Shown: positions 1 to 10,832 of the stretch, in pieces
Layout: the number at the start of each line of letters is the position of its first letter
How positions within the stretch are numbered: position 1 is the stretch's first letter
From: Chamaea fasciata
Taxonomy: Eukaryota; Chordata; Aves; Passeriformes; Sylviidae
DNA length: 64,000 nt
NCBI GenBank assembly: GCA_029207755.1
Contig: JARCOQ010000006.1
Location: forward strand, 20,372,890-20,436,889
Reading direction: 5' to 3'
Notes under the pieces: generated by a model
The model's database searches: none
Told to the model about the DNA's origin: nothing
Seen by the model: the letters and a program-made list of their open reading frames with translations, nothing else
Translations under genes and position numbers: made by a program

Positions 1-3000
1 AAACTGTTTTTTTCTCCTATGTTTATCTCTTAACGTCTAAGATTTCATTTTATGGTATATTAAAATAGCAGTAAGATGTAAAGTAAAACAGTGTGAACAT
101 TGTTTATGTCTCAGTAAAAATAATAACATTGGTTTATATCAGTTTGACTAAAACTAGGAAAGTATCTGCAGTTATGTATTTTATCTACTAAAATACTGCT
201 ACAAATTGAAGTTGTAAAAGGACCTTCAGAAAAACTAGAACTCTTTCCCATGTGATCAAATTAACACATAGAAATATATTTTTAAAAATATTTATTATTA
301 CAAACAAACTCTTAGACATAGGCCATTTTAGTATTCTCAAGACATTTAAAAATCAGGAAACTTTCTTATTTCAGCCCCATGTCAAAAATTACATAAGGCG
401 CAAACTTCATAGGAAAACTGGGTGAAGGAAAGATTTTGATGAAGTATTGTATCATATTCTACTGAGAAACAGAATTAATGCTGTGGTGAAAGAAAAGACA
501 CTCTTTTGCCCCTTATCAAACACACCTGCAGACAATAAAGGAAGACTGCCACTATTTTCCACTCATGTGATCTCTTCATCATCTTCCTAAATAGACAACA
601 CTGAGATAACACTATCACGACAAATCTTTAGTTATCTTCAATTAACTGATACCACTGGATTAGTTTATTTCAGCATCCCCTCTGTTCAAAATGTTATTTC
701 TGAAATTTTACTAACACCTATAGCTTCTTGGATTTTGATAGACTACATTTCTTGGAAAATTGTTTTTGGTTTGTGAAATATAACTGAGACTTATCCCTGA
801 ATGAAGCCATTTACTTTGATTACACCTGTTATATTTCTTGTATTGAAATAAATATTTCCTGGTGTGATATAATTTAGAAAAATATCATACATCAGCATAA
901 GATTCTACAGCATTTGGTCTGTTCTGCTGTAACTTTCATGTATCTGGAGTAAGCTGTTTTTCTTGGAGGTGGGGTTGCTTTTCCCTGTAATGAATAATTA
1001 CTTTTTGTTTCTTTGCTTCTTCCACTCTCCACACAAAAGCCATGGAGATTTATACAGAGAAACTTTTAGATGGTATGAGATGTGACTTCAGGTCAAATCC
1101 AAGGATTATTTACATTAAAACAGTAAAATGCATTGCATTTTCTAGTGGTTTAAGACTGGATCACAATATTGAAGTTATTATGAAAGGAAACCACCTGTCA
1201 TCATTGCACTACCAGAGATCAGCCTTCCATTGTATTAGTTGTACAGGCAAATTCTCTTGCAATGGGCTGGATATTTCCTTTTAACATTTGTGTGATGTTC
1301 AGTAGACCATTTACAGGTTCATTTTATTGGAGCAAATGTACCATCATTTATCTTATCCTGTGCAAGTCCTGCATGTCCTATGACAGTTTTCATTTCGGTG
1401 GCTATTATTCACCTTTTTTTTGACTTCCCATTCTTTGCAGTCCTGTCTGGTGATGGAATTTCTCCCTTTAGTCATTCTTTTCTGTTTTGTAGGGATTCCA
1501 TTCCTCTGCACGATTGAATTTATCCTATATACAAACTAATCTTGGCAGGTTAACTCTTTCATTACTTACATCTGCAGACACCCAAAGCCTGCACAGTTTT
1601 GCTTCTTACCAGTTTCCAAAAAATTTATTGGGCACGTGCAAAGGGCAATACTGCCAATTTTATTCTGGAAAAGTATAGTTCAGTCACAGAGCATTAAAAC
1701 AGATGGGCCTCTGTCAGTTTTGGAATTATATAGACTATTTGTTTGACAGTGGCTTTTCTTTTGAGATACAGCACTAGCTCCTTAAAATATCTGTGGTGCA
1801 AGTAAATTATTGAGCTTCACATAACTTCTATGGTTCTTGCTTTTATATGTAGATAGTCAATAATGTAATTAAAACATACACCTCTAAAATAAGATACATC
1901 ATAATCTTTTACATTTGATTCAAACTTTAAGCCTTAATTTGTGGGTTTGTTTTGTTTGTTTGCCTAAAGTTCCTAGCTAAGGTATTTTAATGTAGCCTAA
2001 GATATGCTTACTCTTTTTCATAGACTCTGCTATAAGCACAGCAAGCCTTAATTTTCTCTGTGAATTTACTTGATGTTATACCAGTACCACTTTCAAAATG
2101 CTGTTGGTATTATTTTTGTTGTGTGAATTCATCCATGTGGTAAGTGGTTAGAACAGGATCTCCATAAGATTTGGATCACTTGTTTGACCTGCAAGGTAGA
2201 CTGTGAACAGGCTGGTAAACAGAGGAAAGTGTGTCTGCTTTGAAAGCAGGGGATGGGATTCACCTCATGTTTTCTTCTTTTTTTCTATTTCATAAAATAA
2301 ATTTTTCCTCACCCCACTCACATTTATTCCTGCAAAATAAACCCATTAGTTAAATTCTGTTATGAATAGCTCTAATTTTTCTTATTGATCAAAACTTTTG
2401 CTCTCCTTACCTAACCTTTTTTTTCTCTTAGTTAGCAGTTATGTAGTTTGCTACTTCTCCCTTTGCTAAGGGTACTTGGCCTGGTTTCTAGGTGTCAGAA
2501 GAAGACCAGGACCTAAATCTCCCTTTTGCTTTACTGTATTTCTGTTTTCTGCTTCTTCATAGTTTTGGAATGAAACAAAGCAAGAAGTTCTTTAATGAAA
2601 AATCTCTTCTATTCTGAGTACTTGAATTCCATTCCTTATTTCTCGTGTCTGGCATATGAATTTCTTAGCTGTTGCACATTTAGCACTTCCCAATCTGTTC
2701 CCAGCTGTCCAGATGTTATTAATTAGATCTGGAAAATATGATGCAAAACCCTCTCTGAATATTAGCTGGAATTTAAATATGTATGAGGATCCCTACTTGA
2801 CCTTGCTGAGGCAAAGAATGTTAGTAATTCTGCTGGGGCATCATACAGCTGATTTTAAGGACTCTTCTGCTAACTGAACTTGTGCTAATTTTTTGAAAGA
2901 AAACTTTCTAATTGCATGAAATGTTTTTAAAATACAAAAAAATAATATTATTTTAGTGAAGAATTAAAGTATCATATTTTTTTTTTGAAAAGGTCAAAGT

Positions 3001-4755
3001 GAATTTGGGAAAACTAACATAAAGCTTTATGGAAGTTATAATTTGTTCAGCTTTGCCCTAATTGCAAGAATATTTTTAAAGGGATAGTCTGAGAACAAGG
3101 ACATAACTTTCAGGTTTGTGGGTTTTTCTAGTTCTATTTGGTTTGGGATTTTTTAAAAAAGGAATTTTATTGTGGGGAGTGTTGAAAAGTATGGAATAAT
3201 GCAGGTTAGGCTTCTTTTCATGATGTTTAGTGTTTTGCTAAAAACATATCAGTATAATATGCAGAGTACTTTTTGATGAATGATCTAATATATGTATCTT
3301 AAATGGAAAATATTACATATACATTAATGTACACATCTATGGAGTCATTGAGAGAAATCTTATTTCCTAATGTAGACTAGATGTGGAAGCTGATTTGGTG
3401 ATCTCAAAAGCATGCAGGGGGCTTTCCCTGACACCTTTTTTAAAACTGCAAGAGCCCCTAGCTCCCAAAAATTTCTGTGGTTCAGTTTGCAGCTATCAGT
3501 TTGGGTATGGTTTTGCAAACCTTATTAGATACACCAGATATACATGCATTTGAGATTTTTTTTCCCTGCCCCAGAATAATTCAGTGATAGACTCATCCTC
3601 CTACTTTTATTGTCTTTATTTTATGTGAGATCTGGAAGTACTCAAATGCTTTTAATTAATAAGAATGTATAATTCTCAAAAATAGTTCTGTTACTTATTT
3701 AGTACTGGGACACATTTCTTGTCACACCCTCTGGGTATCACTTCATGTATTTCAGGCGATGATGTTAGAGTAAGCAACTTTGTTGGCACATAGTTGTTTT
3801 CAGGGTTTTCATGATTTAAGCTAATATATTAGCAATGAAACACAAGCACTATTATTTAGAAAATTTGATTACTTTGATTAATGAGAAAATATAATTTTTT
3901 AGGCTCAGAAATATGTTAATCTAGAAATCATAAATAGAGAATGCCTTAAATCCAGAGAAGACATGAAATTGGTATTTTTGTCATTCCATTATACATTATA
4001 ATTTTAAAATTATTACAAGCCAGTTCAATACTTCAGTATAATGTTAGTGACCTGTTTAAAAGCTACTGTTATCTATGTTTCAAGACAGGACATTTTAAAT
4101 AATCTTCTTACTCTATCAGTGTTAGAATCCTGCCCTGTTCTTTTCTTTATATTCTCCGATTGTCCTTTTTGCCTGTATGTGCATTAAGTCTTAATCACAG
4201 AGTATTGAACACTGCTGTGGCTATATATAGACTTTCATATTTACAATATCAATAGTGGCTATCTGCAAACATAAGGATTGAGATTTCTCTCTTTTATCTG
4301 TGTATTTATTTCTGTAAAAAAATTACTGTATAGGTATCTATGTAACTGTACATTTACTCATGCTTCATGATAATTGTTTCCTCTGTTTTCAGGTTCACAA
4401 CTCATAACTCAGAATTTCAACTACATTATGCATGTCATTTCAGATATGACATTGACTAAGATTTTTTAAGGGTAAATAGTTATACACTAAGTATAGTAAA
4501 TTATAAATTATAATTTTTCTTCTCATGTCCTCAGAGTTTTTATGTCTTTAGATCAGATCATCATCTTTTCAACATATTCAAATTAAAAATAATGTATATT
4601 AAATCATAAAGCCGTTATTTAAGTTGTATAAGACCTGTGGAGGCTTTGTAATCCAGACCCCTACACAGAGAAGTTTTTATTAGGTTTGTTGCTCAGTACT
4701 TTGTCCAAAGATAGAGATTTCAGATCTTCTTGAGAGCTTAGCCAGCTTTCGACAT
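1..4755. other. AT-rich unique sequence without recognisable genes
   Basis: No exon, RNA gene or repeat family is recognisable in this stretch. The open frames at 1042-1284 (80 codons) and 2656-2877 (73 codons) have no family resemblance that I can name and are the length expected by chance in AT-rich DNA. Short homopolymers are scattered through it. Very old repeats could be hidden here below what can be seen by eye. Confidence 0.6.
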
Positions 4756-4793
4756 AAACAAACAAACAAACAAACAAACAAAACAAAAAAACA
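4756..4793. repeat. (AAAC)n microsatellite
   Basis: Six or more AAAC units run into a short A-rich tail. It lies just upstream of the minus-strand CR1 that begins near 4890. It is simple sequence and nothing suggests a function. Confidence 0.9.
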
Positions 4794-4889
4794 CAGCAAA
4801 CCACCTTACTATCTAATCAGTATTTTCCAGAAATTAATTATCCCAGGAAAAGGGAACTGTGCATCTTTGATGGGAGTATATCCCCATTT

Positions 4890-5560
4890 TCTCTTTATTC
4901 TCTCATCAGGTAGCTGTATACATATAAATACATACCTGATCTCCTGATATTTTTCTTCTTCAAACGAAACAGGCCCAGTTCTCTCAGCCTGTCTTTATAT
5001 ACTCTGTGCTCCAGAATTCAAGTCTCAGGGTGGTCTCATGTGGACTTGCTCTAGTATGCCAGTATCCTTCTCACACTGAGAAGCCCAGAACTGAACACAG
5101 GATTCCAAATGGAGTCTTAGAAGTGCTGAATAGAGGGGGAAAATCACTCTCCCTATTCTATTAACTACACACTTAATAATACAGTCTGGGATATTTGACC
5201 TCCCTCACAGCTCAAGAACATTTCTGGGACATTTTCCACTTATTTTTCACCTGGATCCCAGATTTCTTTCTGCAGAACTGCCTTCTATGCAACTCTTGCC
5301 GAGGGTCTGCTGCTTGCTTGGGGTTATTTCAACCTGGATGAAGAATGTTCCATGTGTTTTTATTTATCTTCAGGAGGTTCCTGTCAGATCATGGCTCCAG
5401 TATGAACAGGTCCCTGTGAACAACGGCCCTGCCCTCCAGTAAATTGCTTGCTCTTCTCAGTCTGGCATTGCACACAAACTTCAACTACAACTTCATTCCA
5501 CACACCAATCACTGAACCCCAGAGTGGGTGATTGTGGGATATATTAATACAAATTCAGCA
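4890..5560 (-). mobile_element. CR1 LINE fragment, old, minus strand
   Basis: The plus strand reads as the complement of the 3' part of CR1 ORF2 and its 3' region. Landmarks are GGCCCAGTTCTCTCAGCCTG near 4972, GGACTTGCTCTAGTATG near 5041, CCCAGAACTGAACACAG near 5085 and GTGCTGAATAGAGGGGGA near 5131. A more decayed continuation (GGTTCCTGTCAG near 5375, then AGGTCCCTGTGAACAACGGC) runs to about 5560. Many small indels break all frames and the 3' terminus is not clear, so this is an old, doubly truncated copy. CR1 is the dominant non-LTR retrotransposon of birds, and its ORF2 encodes an endonuclease and reverse transcriptase. No coding capacity remains. Edges are good to a few tens of bases. Confidence 0.85.
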
Positions 5561-5964
5561 AAGAAATGTCTCTGATTAAAAATTCCAAGATGTTATTAGA
5601 TATAAATTGGTGTAAATTTGACATTTTATTGTTTATGTTGAACAAAAATATTTTAAGCAGTTCAGATTTGGTTGCCATTAGAAAATATTTTCAAGTTGCT
5701 TCTCTACAGCTTGAAAATCCCATGAAGAATTTGTACTCCCTGAAACAGTCCTGGTGATACAAAGTTTATTACCTGAATTAATTAGTTGACCAAGTATGAT
5801 TTAGTGTATCAAATAGGATTAAATGAAAATATTGTAGATTTTGGATTATTCTTGTGAGAGTTCATTGTTCTGTTGTAGTAGGTTGGTTGTTGCTGAGTTT
5901 TATTTTAATCTATTAAACCCCAATATTTAGACTTTGCTTTATACCCCTTTTGGCTCTCAGAGTC
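5561..5964. other. AT-rich unique sequence
   Basis: This separates the CR1 fragment from the GC-rich block. The 63-codon open frame at 5566-5757 is lysine- and leucine-rich, as expected from AT-rich DNA, and is not recognised. Nothing else is visible. Confidence 0.5.
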
Positions 5965-6430
5965 ATAGGGACACTAGTAGACCTTAATGACTTCAACAAG
6001 GAACCTGTGGGGCTGTCCATCCACACCCTGGCCTGTGCACCCAGGATGCCCAGCTGAGTTCAGTCCTGGGCAGCCAGTTCTTGATGATCTGTGCCCAAGC
6101 TGTGCCTGTCCCCAGCCTTGTCTCTCCTTGCTGTGTGACTTCGTGCCTAGCATGCAGGCACCTTGTCTCCTGACTTGGTTCCTCACTGTGACTTGGTCCC
6201 AAGCTTGTCTTTGGGCCTGTCTCTTGCTGCTCCTCATTGGACCCTATGAGTTGGACTTCAGATCTGCTTTTCTCATTTTCCCTAGTTTGGAGCTGTTGCG
6301 GGACCCAATTTCCAGCATCTGGCTTTGGTCAGAACCTGTAGGATACAGCCTGTGCTGGGCTCACCAGCTCTTGGCTAACCTTCCCTTAGAGAAAAACTTC
6401 ACTTCTTTTGTCTATGCCACCAAGGAAAAA
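5965..6430. repeat. Unclassified GC-rich, repeat-like block
   Basis: This block is clearly richer in G and C than its surroundings, with sharp edges. On the minus strand it has a loose short-period texture: variants of ACAAGGCTGG, GGGCACAG, CCAAGTCA and GAGACAAG recur between about 6040 and 6235. That resembles sub-repeats in some avian LTRs, but I cannot name a family. It holds the longest open frame of the window, 5987-6478 plus (163 codons). That frame is cysteine-, proline- and tryptophan-rich with overlapping minus-strand frames, as expected when stop codons are rare, so I do not call a gene. Alternatives are a decayed LTR, an exapted GC-rich exon, or a minisatellite remnant. Confidence 0.45.
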
Positions 6431-6440
6431 GTCTATACTA

Positions 6441-6496
6441 GACTAATCCTCAAGAGGATTAGTCATCCAAAAAGATGATCCTTATCATCTTTTTGG
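6441..6496. repeat. Two adjacent perfect hairpins
   Basis: Hairpin 1 has arms GACTAATCCTC (6441-6451) and GAGGATTAGTC (6454-6464), an 11-bp perfect stem with a 2-nt loop. Two bases later, hairpin 2 has arms CCAAAAAGATGAT (6467-6479) and ATCATCTTTTTGG (6484-6496), a 13-bp perfect stem with a 4-nt loop. Neither arm pair shows a mismatch, which is notable in old-looking DNA. They lie at the downstream edge of the GC-rich block. They could be recent snapback (template-switch) events, a foldback element remnant, or an RNA structure; nothing here decides between these. Confidence 0.9.
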
Positions 6497-7857
6497 CCAA
6501 ATTTTATTTTCATTTGGTCGTTTGCACTTTTATTATCGAAATAATTTTCCATTTAGTATAATTGATATTTCTCCTTTATCTGTAGGGGCTTACTGGCAGA
6601 TCACAAGCAGAACACAACACAGTACAATATAAAACTATGAGGCTGATTTCTCTAAAAAAAACTGTCTTTCTACATAAGGTCTATTTTTCCATAAGTCCTC
6701 ATGACCAGTGCTTTAAAGACAGCAAAAATGAAAACAAATTATCATTAAAAATTAAAAAAAAAAAATCTTTTTTTCTGTATCTCCACATAAAAGACAGTAA
6801 GGTGCCTTATTGTCAGCTGAGGTAAAACAGAATGAGTGTACAGAAGGTATAAAGAGCCATGTCTGATTTTATTGCATTTTATATCCACTTGCATTTTGCA
6901 CTGGTAGAGAAAGACATAAACAGAAAGCCAAGACTGAACTGAGACTCATATATCAAAATGAATTTAGTTGAAGCTTAGAGAAACTTCATCTATGGTTCTT
7001 GGAGTATTTTAAAAAACTTCAAATCCCTTTTCCTCTATCTTTTATGCACCTCACTTGAAAAACAGATTGCTTTGTATTATGAAGACTGTATGAAAATAAT
7101 ATTCCAATTTCTCTTCTTTCTTATCTGAAATAAGGGAATTCTGAGTTTCTTTTTCCATGTGCATTATAAAGAACACAGCATAAGAAGAAGTGAATCTCTT
7201 TTCCCATCTTATTGGATCTGTTCCTATTTTACTTTGCACTGAGGGTTATGTGACAGGGTTAGAGAACAGATCTATTTTTGAGAAGTAAACTCTAACTAGG
7301 TCAACAGGAAAGAGTGATTTTTTCTCTGGAGCAGCCCCTCCTCCCTGGTTTACCTTGTATTAATCTCAAAGGACTCGTTATCTTCTCACAAACTAGCAGG
7401 CAGCAACGATGGAATTTGTAAAGAGTATTTCAAGTCCTTTCCATTATAAATATTTACTGATCTTTCTAGATATCATTTTATGAAATGTTATAGTGTTTGT
7501 TACAGCAGTATTTATGGTAACTTTCTTATTTATGAGTATTTGTAATAACAATGTTAAGTCTATTACATATTTTTTATTTATTCTTTTAAATGTTTTCAAT
7601 AACTGAATCCAAGTGTTAGGAATTAATTTTCTGAACTTTCTATTAGACTTCTTGGCAGTCTTTGTTATCTCTAACACCTTCTTACCTGATAGCTATTTTA
7701 GTGGTTATTCTCTTGTTATCTAGTACAGCTGTTCTACTGTTTATTTGGGAAGCATCTGAGCTTTGTGTTACTGTAAGAGTGATTATTGTAAAGGATTAAA
7801 ATATTCATCCTGAAGGTCAGAAGGAACACTTGAAGATAATAGATAAATATAATTACA
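6497..7857. other. AT-rich unique sequence
   Basis: No gene or repeat family is recognised. Open frames at 6637-6825, 7051-7239 (minus) and 7444-7677 (minus) are short and lysine- or isoleucine-rich, as chance frames are in such DNA. Confidence 0.55.
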
Positions 7858-8003
7858 GGTGTTTGGGAAGTGGGGATTCGTTGTTATTTTTGGCAGTTGT
7901 GTTTTTGTTTGTTTGGTTGGGGTCTTTTTAGTTTATTTTTGGGGGGAGATTTTTTTTGGGGGGGGGTCTTTTTTTTTCTTTTCTGCCTTTTTCTGCTTTT
8001 TTA
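7858..8003. repeat. T/G-rich low-complexity tract
   Basis: Runs of T alternate with runs of G, including six G at 7941-7946 and nine G at 7958-7966. It reads as 127 open codons (7859-8242) dominated by Phe, Gly and Val, which is an artefact of composition. The G runs are few, so a stable quadruplex is possible but not obvious. Confidence 0.8.
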
Positions 8004-10540
8004 AAAAGCTGTTCAGAAGAATTGCTCTGTTTTTAGGACATTTATTTTTAAATTTTTCTGAATGTGATTACAACATTAATTTTAAAACATGGCCACTTGT
8101 TGGCCTCTCCAGCCACAAGACTAGGAAAGTGGAGACCTGGCTATTATGTCTCTTAGCTAATCAAAGTCACTTGGAATCCTTGTTTTGCCAAATACACATA
8201 TTTCAGAATGAAGGTGATAGAAGGATACTGCCACATTCCTGATTATCTCTAGCTGATGCCCAAAATGTTTGGGATGATGCATACTTTTTTTTTTTCTAGA
8301 GTGAGGCTTACCTCGCTGAAACTGAGTCTAAAGTAAGGTATGTTTCTTGAGCTTCACCAGTTACAGGATCTGAAGTGTGATTTCAAGGCAGGAAAAATGC
8401 TATGGCTTATTGCAAGTCATGAAGTAGAAACAACTTATGTTCTCTCTATTACTGTAGTTTTTCCTGTACTTGGCATGCCAGACAAACTATGCAAGTTTCC
8501 TGGCAACTCTATTGTGTTTTTAGTTATAAAAGGTCATTATAAAAGTACCTCATCACATTGTAGCCAAATACTTGCTTTTTGAAAACAAAGTATCTTTTCA
8601 CCCTGTGTGAATACCTGCATTTTACTTTGTGTAAATACTGGTCAGGATATTACTGCAGGTGGTAATTGATGCCAGATCAGAGAGAAATTCTGGAGAGGAA
8701 TTGATATTCATAAAAAAACAACCAACCAATCATATTGTGCTTATGTGACAAATGAATGTCATGGATTACTGAAAAGTAGGTTGTCTTTGTTCTTTGAAAA
8801 TTAGTGAGACTTGCCTCTTGCCTTGCTATTGTCAGTCCTTTCTGATTGCGTTTGATTGTTGTGCTCCTGTGCAATGTTCAGAAAAACTGAGGTTGTCTGG
8901 GAGCATGGCCCCCTGAATGCTGGCAGTAACACTAACAAAAACACAAGGGTGACGCTTAGTCATTTTTCTGCAAGCAGGCTAAGCTTGAATGAGAATACTA
9001 CCTGCTGTACATATCTGTTATTCAAAAGAGAAAAGAAACAATGAAACTTTGTCTTGGTTCCTGACTTCTGCTTTCACCCTGTTTCATCTATCCCAGCTCC
9101 ATGTGCGTTTGCATCTAATGTTTTCAGACTCTGCAACCATTACAAGCCTAGCACAGAAGTCTTTTCTACTCAGCTTTGCAACCTTGTCAGCCCAGGCCTT
9201 GCAGGCTTTTTATATCCCAGCTTTTCAAGCTGTGACAGTGTGAGTTCTTTAGCCTTTTTTTTTTTTGTTGTTGTAGACGTACAGGTCTTGGCAGCTAAAT
9301 TTCCTACACATTTAGAGATCACAGCCAAAGAAATAAGTTTCAGCTTGCACAGTATGCAAACAGAAAAGTGGAAAGAGTTATTGAAAGTAGAGTACAGAGG
9401 GATAATAAAAGAGAACAAACCGCAAGTAGAGGAGAGGGACCAGACGAGCTGGCAGAGTTGCTATGCTGGATTAGGTTCCAACAGAGGTTGATAAACTGTT
9501 CCTAAATCTTCCTGCAAGTTGTTCTCCCTGTCTAGTTAGGAGAGCAGGAGGGCTGAATGGCCTGTTTCCCAGACCTTACACAGAAATATCAAATAGGAAG
9601 TTGCTAGTATGAAGCATTAAAAAAAAAAATAATTGAAGGGTGCCTCTCCTGGATCCTGCATCTCAGTTCAGGAAATACTAGTTGGAGAGCAACTATCCTG
9701 AACTTTCTGGGAGGTAAAGACTGTATGACCTGCAGCAGGATTCAGAGAAATAGATACTAGGAGATGTAGAAGTCAGTGAAAGAACAGGGCTCTGCTGGTG
9801 ATGCCTTTGATTCCTCCCCAGTATCTGCACCCCAGCTGAGAGAGATTAAATCAGGAATATACAGTTTTAGTCCCTAAATGAACTCTAATAATTTTAAGTG
9901 TGCACCAAAAGAGCAAAAATAAGGATTATTTAGTCCACTTGGAATGCATAAATTCACATACAGTTCTCTATTAAGAAAAAGGTTTTTATTTTGTATCTCT
10001 ACATTTTTCTAAGTTAATCAAAATTCTATGCAGACCAGAAAACATAGATCTATTCACAAAACATTTTGTTACAGACAAAATGAGGTAGATCAGAACATCG
10101 CCAGCCTGGCAATGTTTTTTATCTGAATGAGTTTGAGCATTTTTAATATTTTATATTTTTTAGGAATACTTCATGAAAATGCAAAAAGTTAATCAACAAC
10201 ATGGCAAAAAAAAAAACCCTGTGTGGGAATTGTCTGGTAAGCCCTCTAAGTCACCGATTAATCAATCTTATATTTCAGATTTCATTTTTCTTTGTTTAGG
10301 ACTGACTTTGATGGATACCACATATTTTCACAATCCTTTTCACAAACCAAGTGATTGTTCATCAGGACACCTTTTAGAAAACTCTAAATCGGTTCTCCAA
10401 AGATCTCAGGTAACACAAGTGATTTGGCAATCAACTTGATTGAAGAAAAAAAAATAAAGGAAAACTGGCATAGAAAATCTCTTTTTATTACTTTAATGAT
10501 TTAAAATTTCACAACTTTCAAATGTTAATTACTTTATTTT
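8004..10540. other. Unique sequence with several overlapping chance frames
   Basis: The stretch 9054-9491 is open for 145 codons on the plus strand. It has no recognisable domain, no convincing splice context and a poly-T run in the middle (about 9259-9268). Two other frames overlap it on both strands. I see no CR1 or LTR landmark here. Confidence 0.5.
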
Positions 10541-10549
10541 GAGAGGTTT

Positions 10550-10832
10550 TGTTTGTGGTTTGGGATTTTTTTTTGTTTGTTTTTTTAATGTGTGTATGTA
10601 GTTTGGTGGGTGGGATCTGTTGTTTGTTGGGGCTTTTTGGTGGTTGCTTTTTTAAGTTATAGATGTCTGGAATTGAGCAAAGCAGAAAAATATTGTATTG
10701 ATTTAAAAATGTAAATTCATTTTCCTTCAGAATATTAGTATGTTTCTTTAAAAGGAAGGGTCTTTTGTAGACAGTAACTATATATTGTATTTTCTGCTTT
10801 TTTTGTTGTTGTTTGTTTGTTTGTTTGTTCTT
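10550..10832. repeat. T/G-rich low complexity ending in (TTTG)n
   Basis: A T/G-rich stretch (10550-10655) is followed after a unique gap by a short (GTT)/(TTTG)n run at about 10801-10829. It is simple sequence only. Confidence 0.75.

Noticed and set aside
7859..8242. 127-codon Phe/Gly-rich frame
   Set aside because: It begins in a T/G-rich low-complexity tract that lacks stops for compositional reasons.
9054..9491. 145-codon plus-strand frame
   Set aside because: No domain, low-complexity Phe/Val run from poly(T), and overlapping frames on both strands. There is no promoter or splice evidence.
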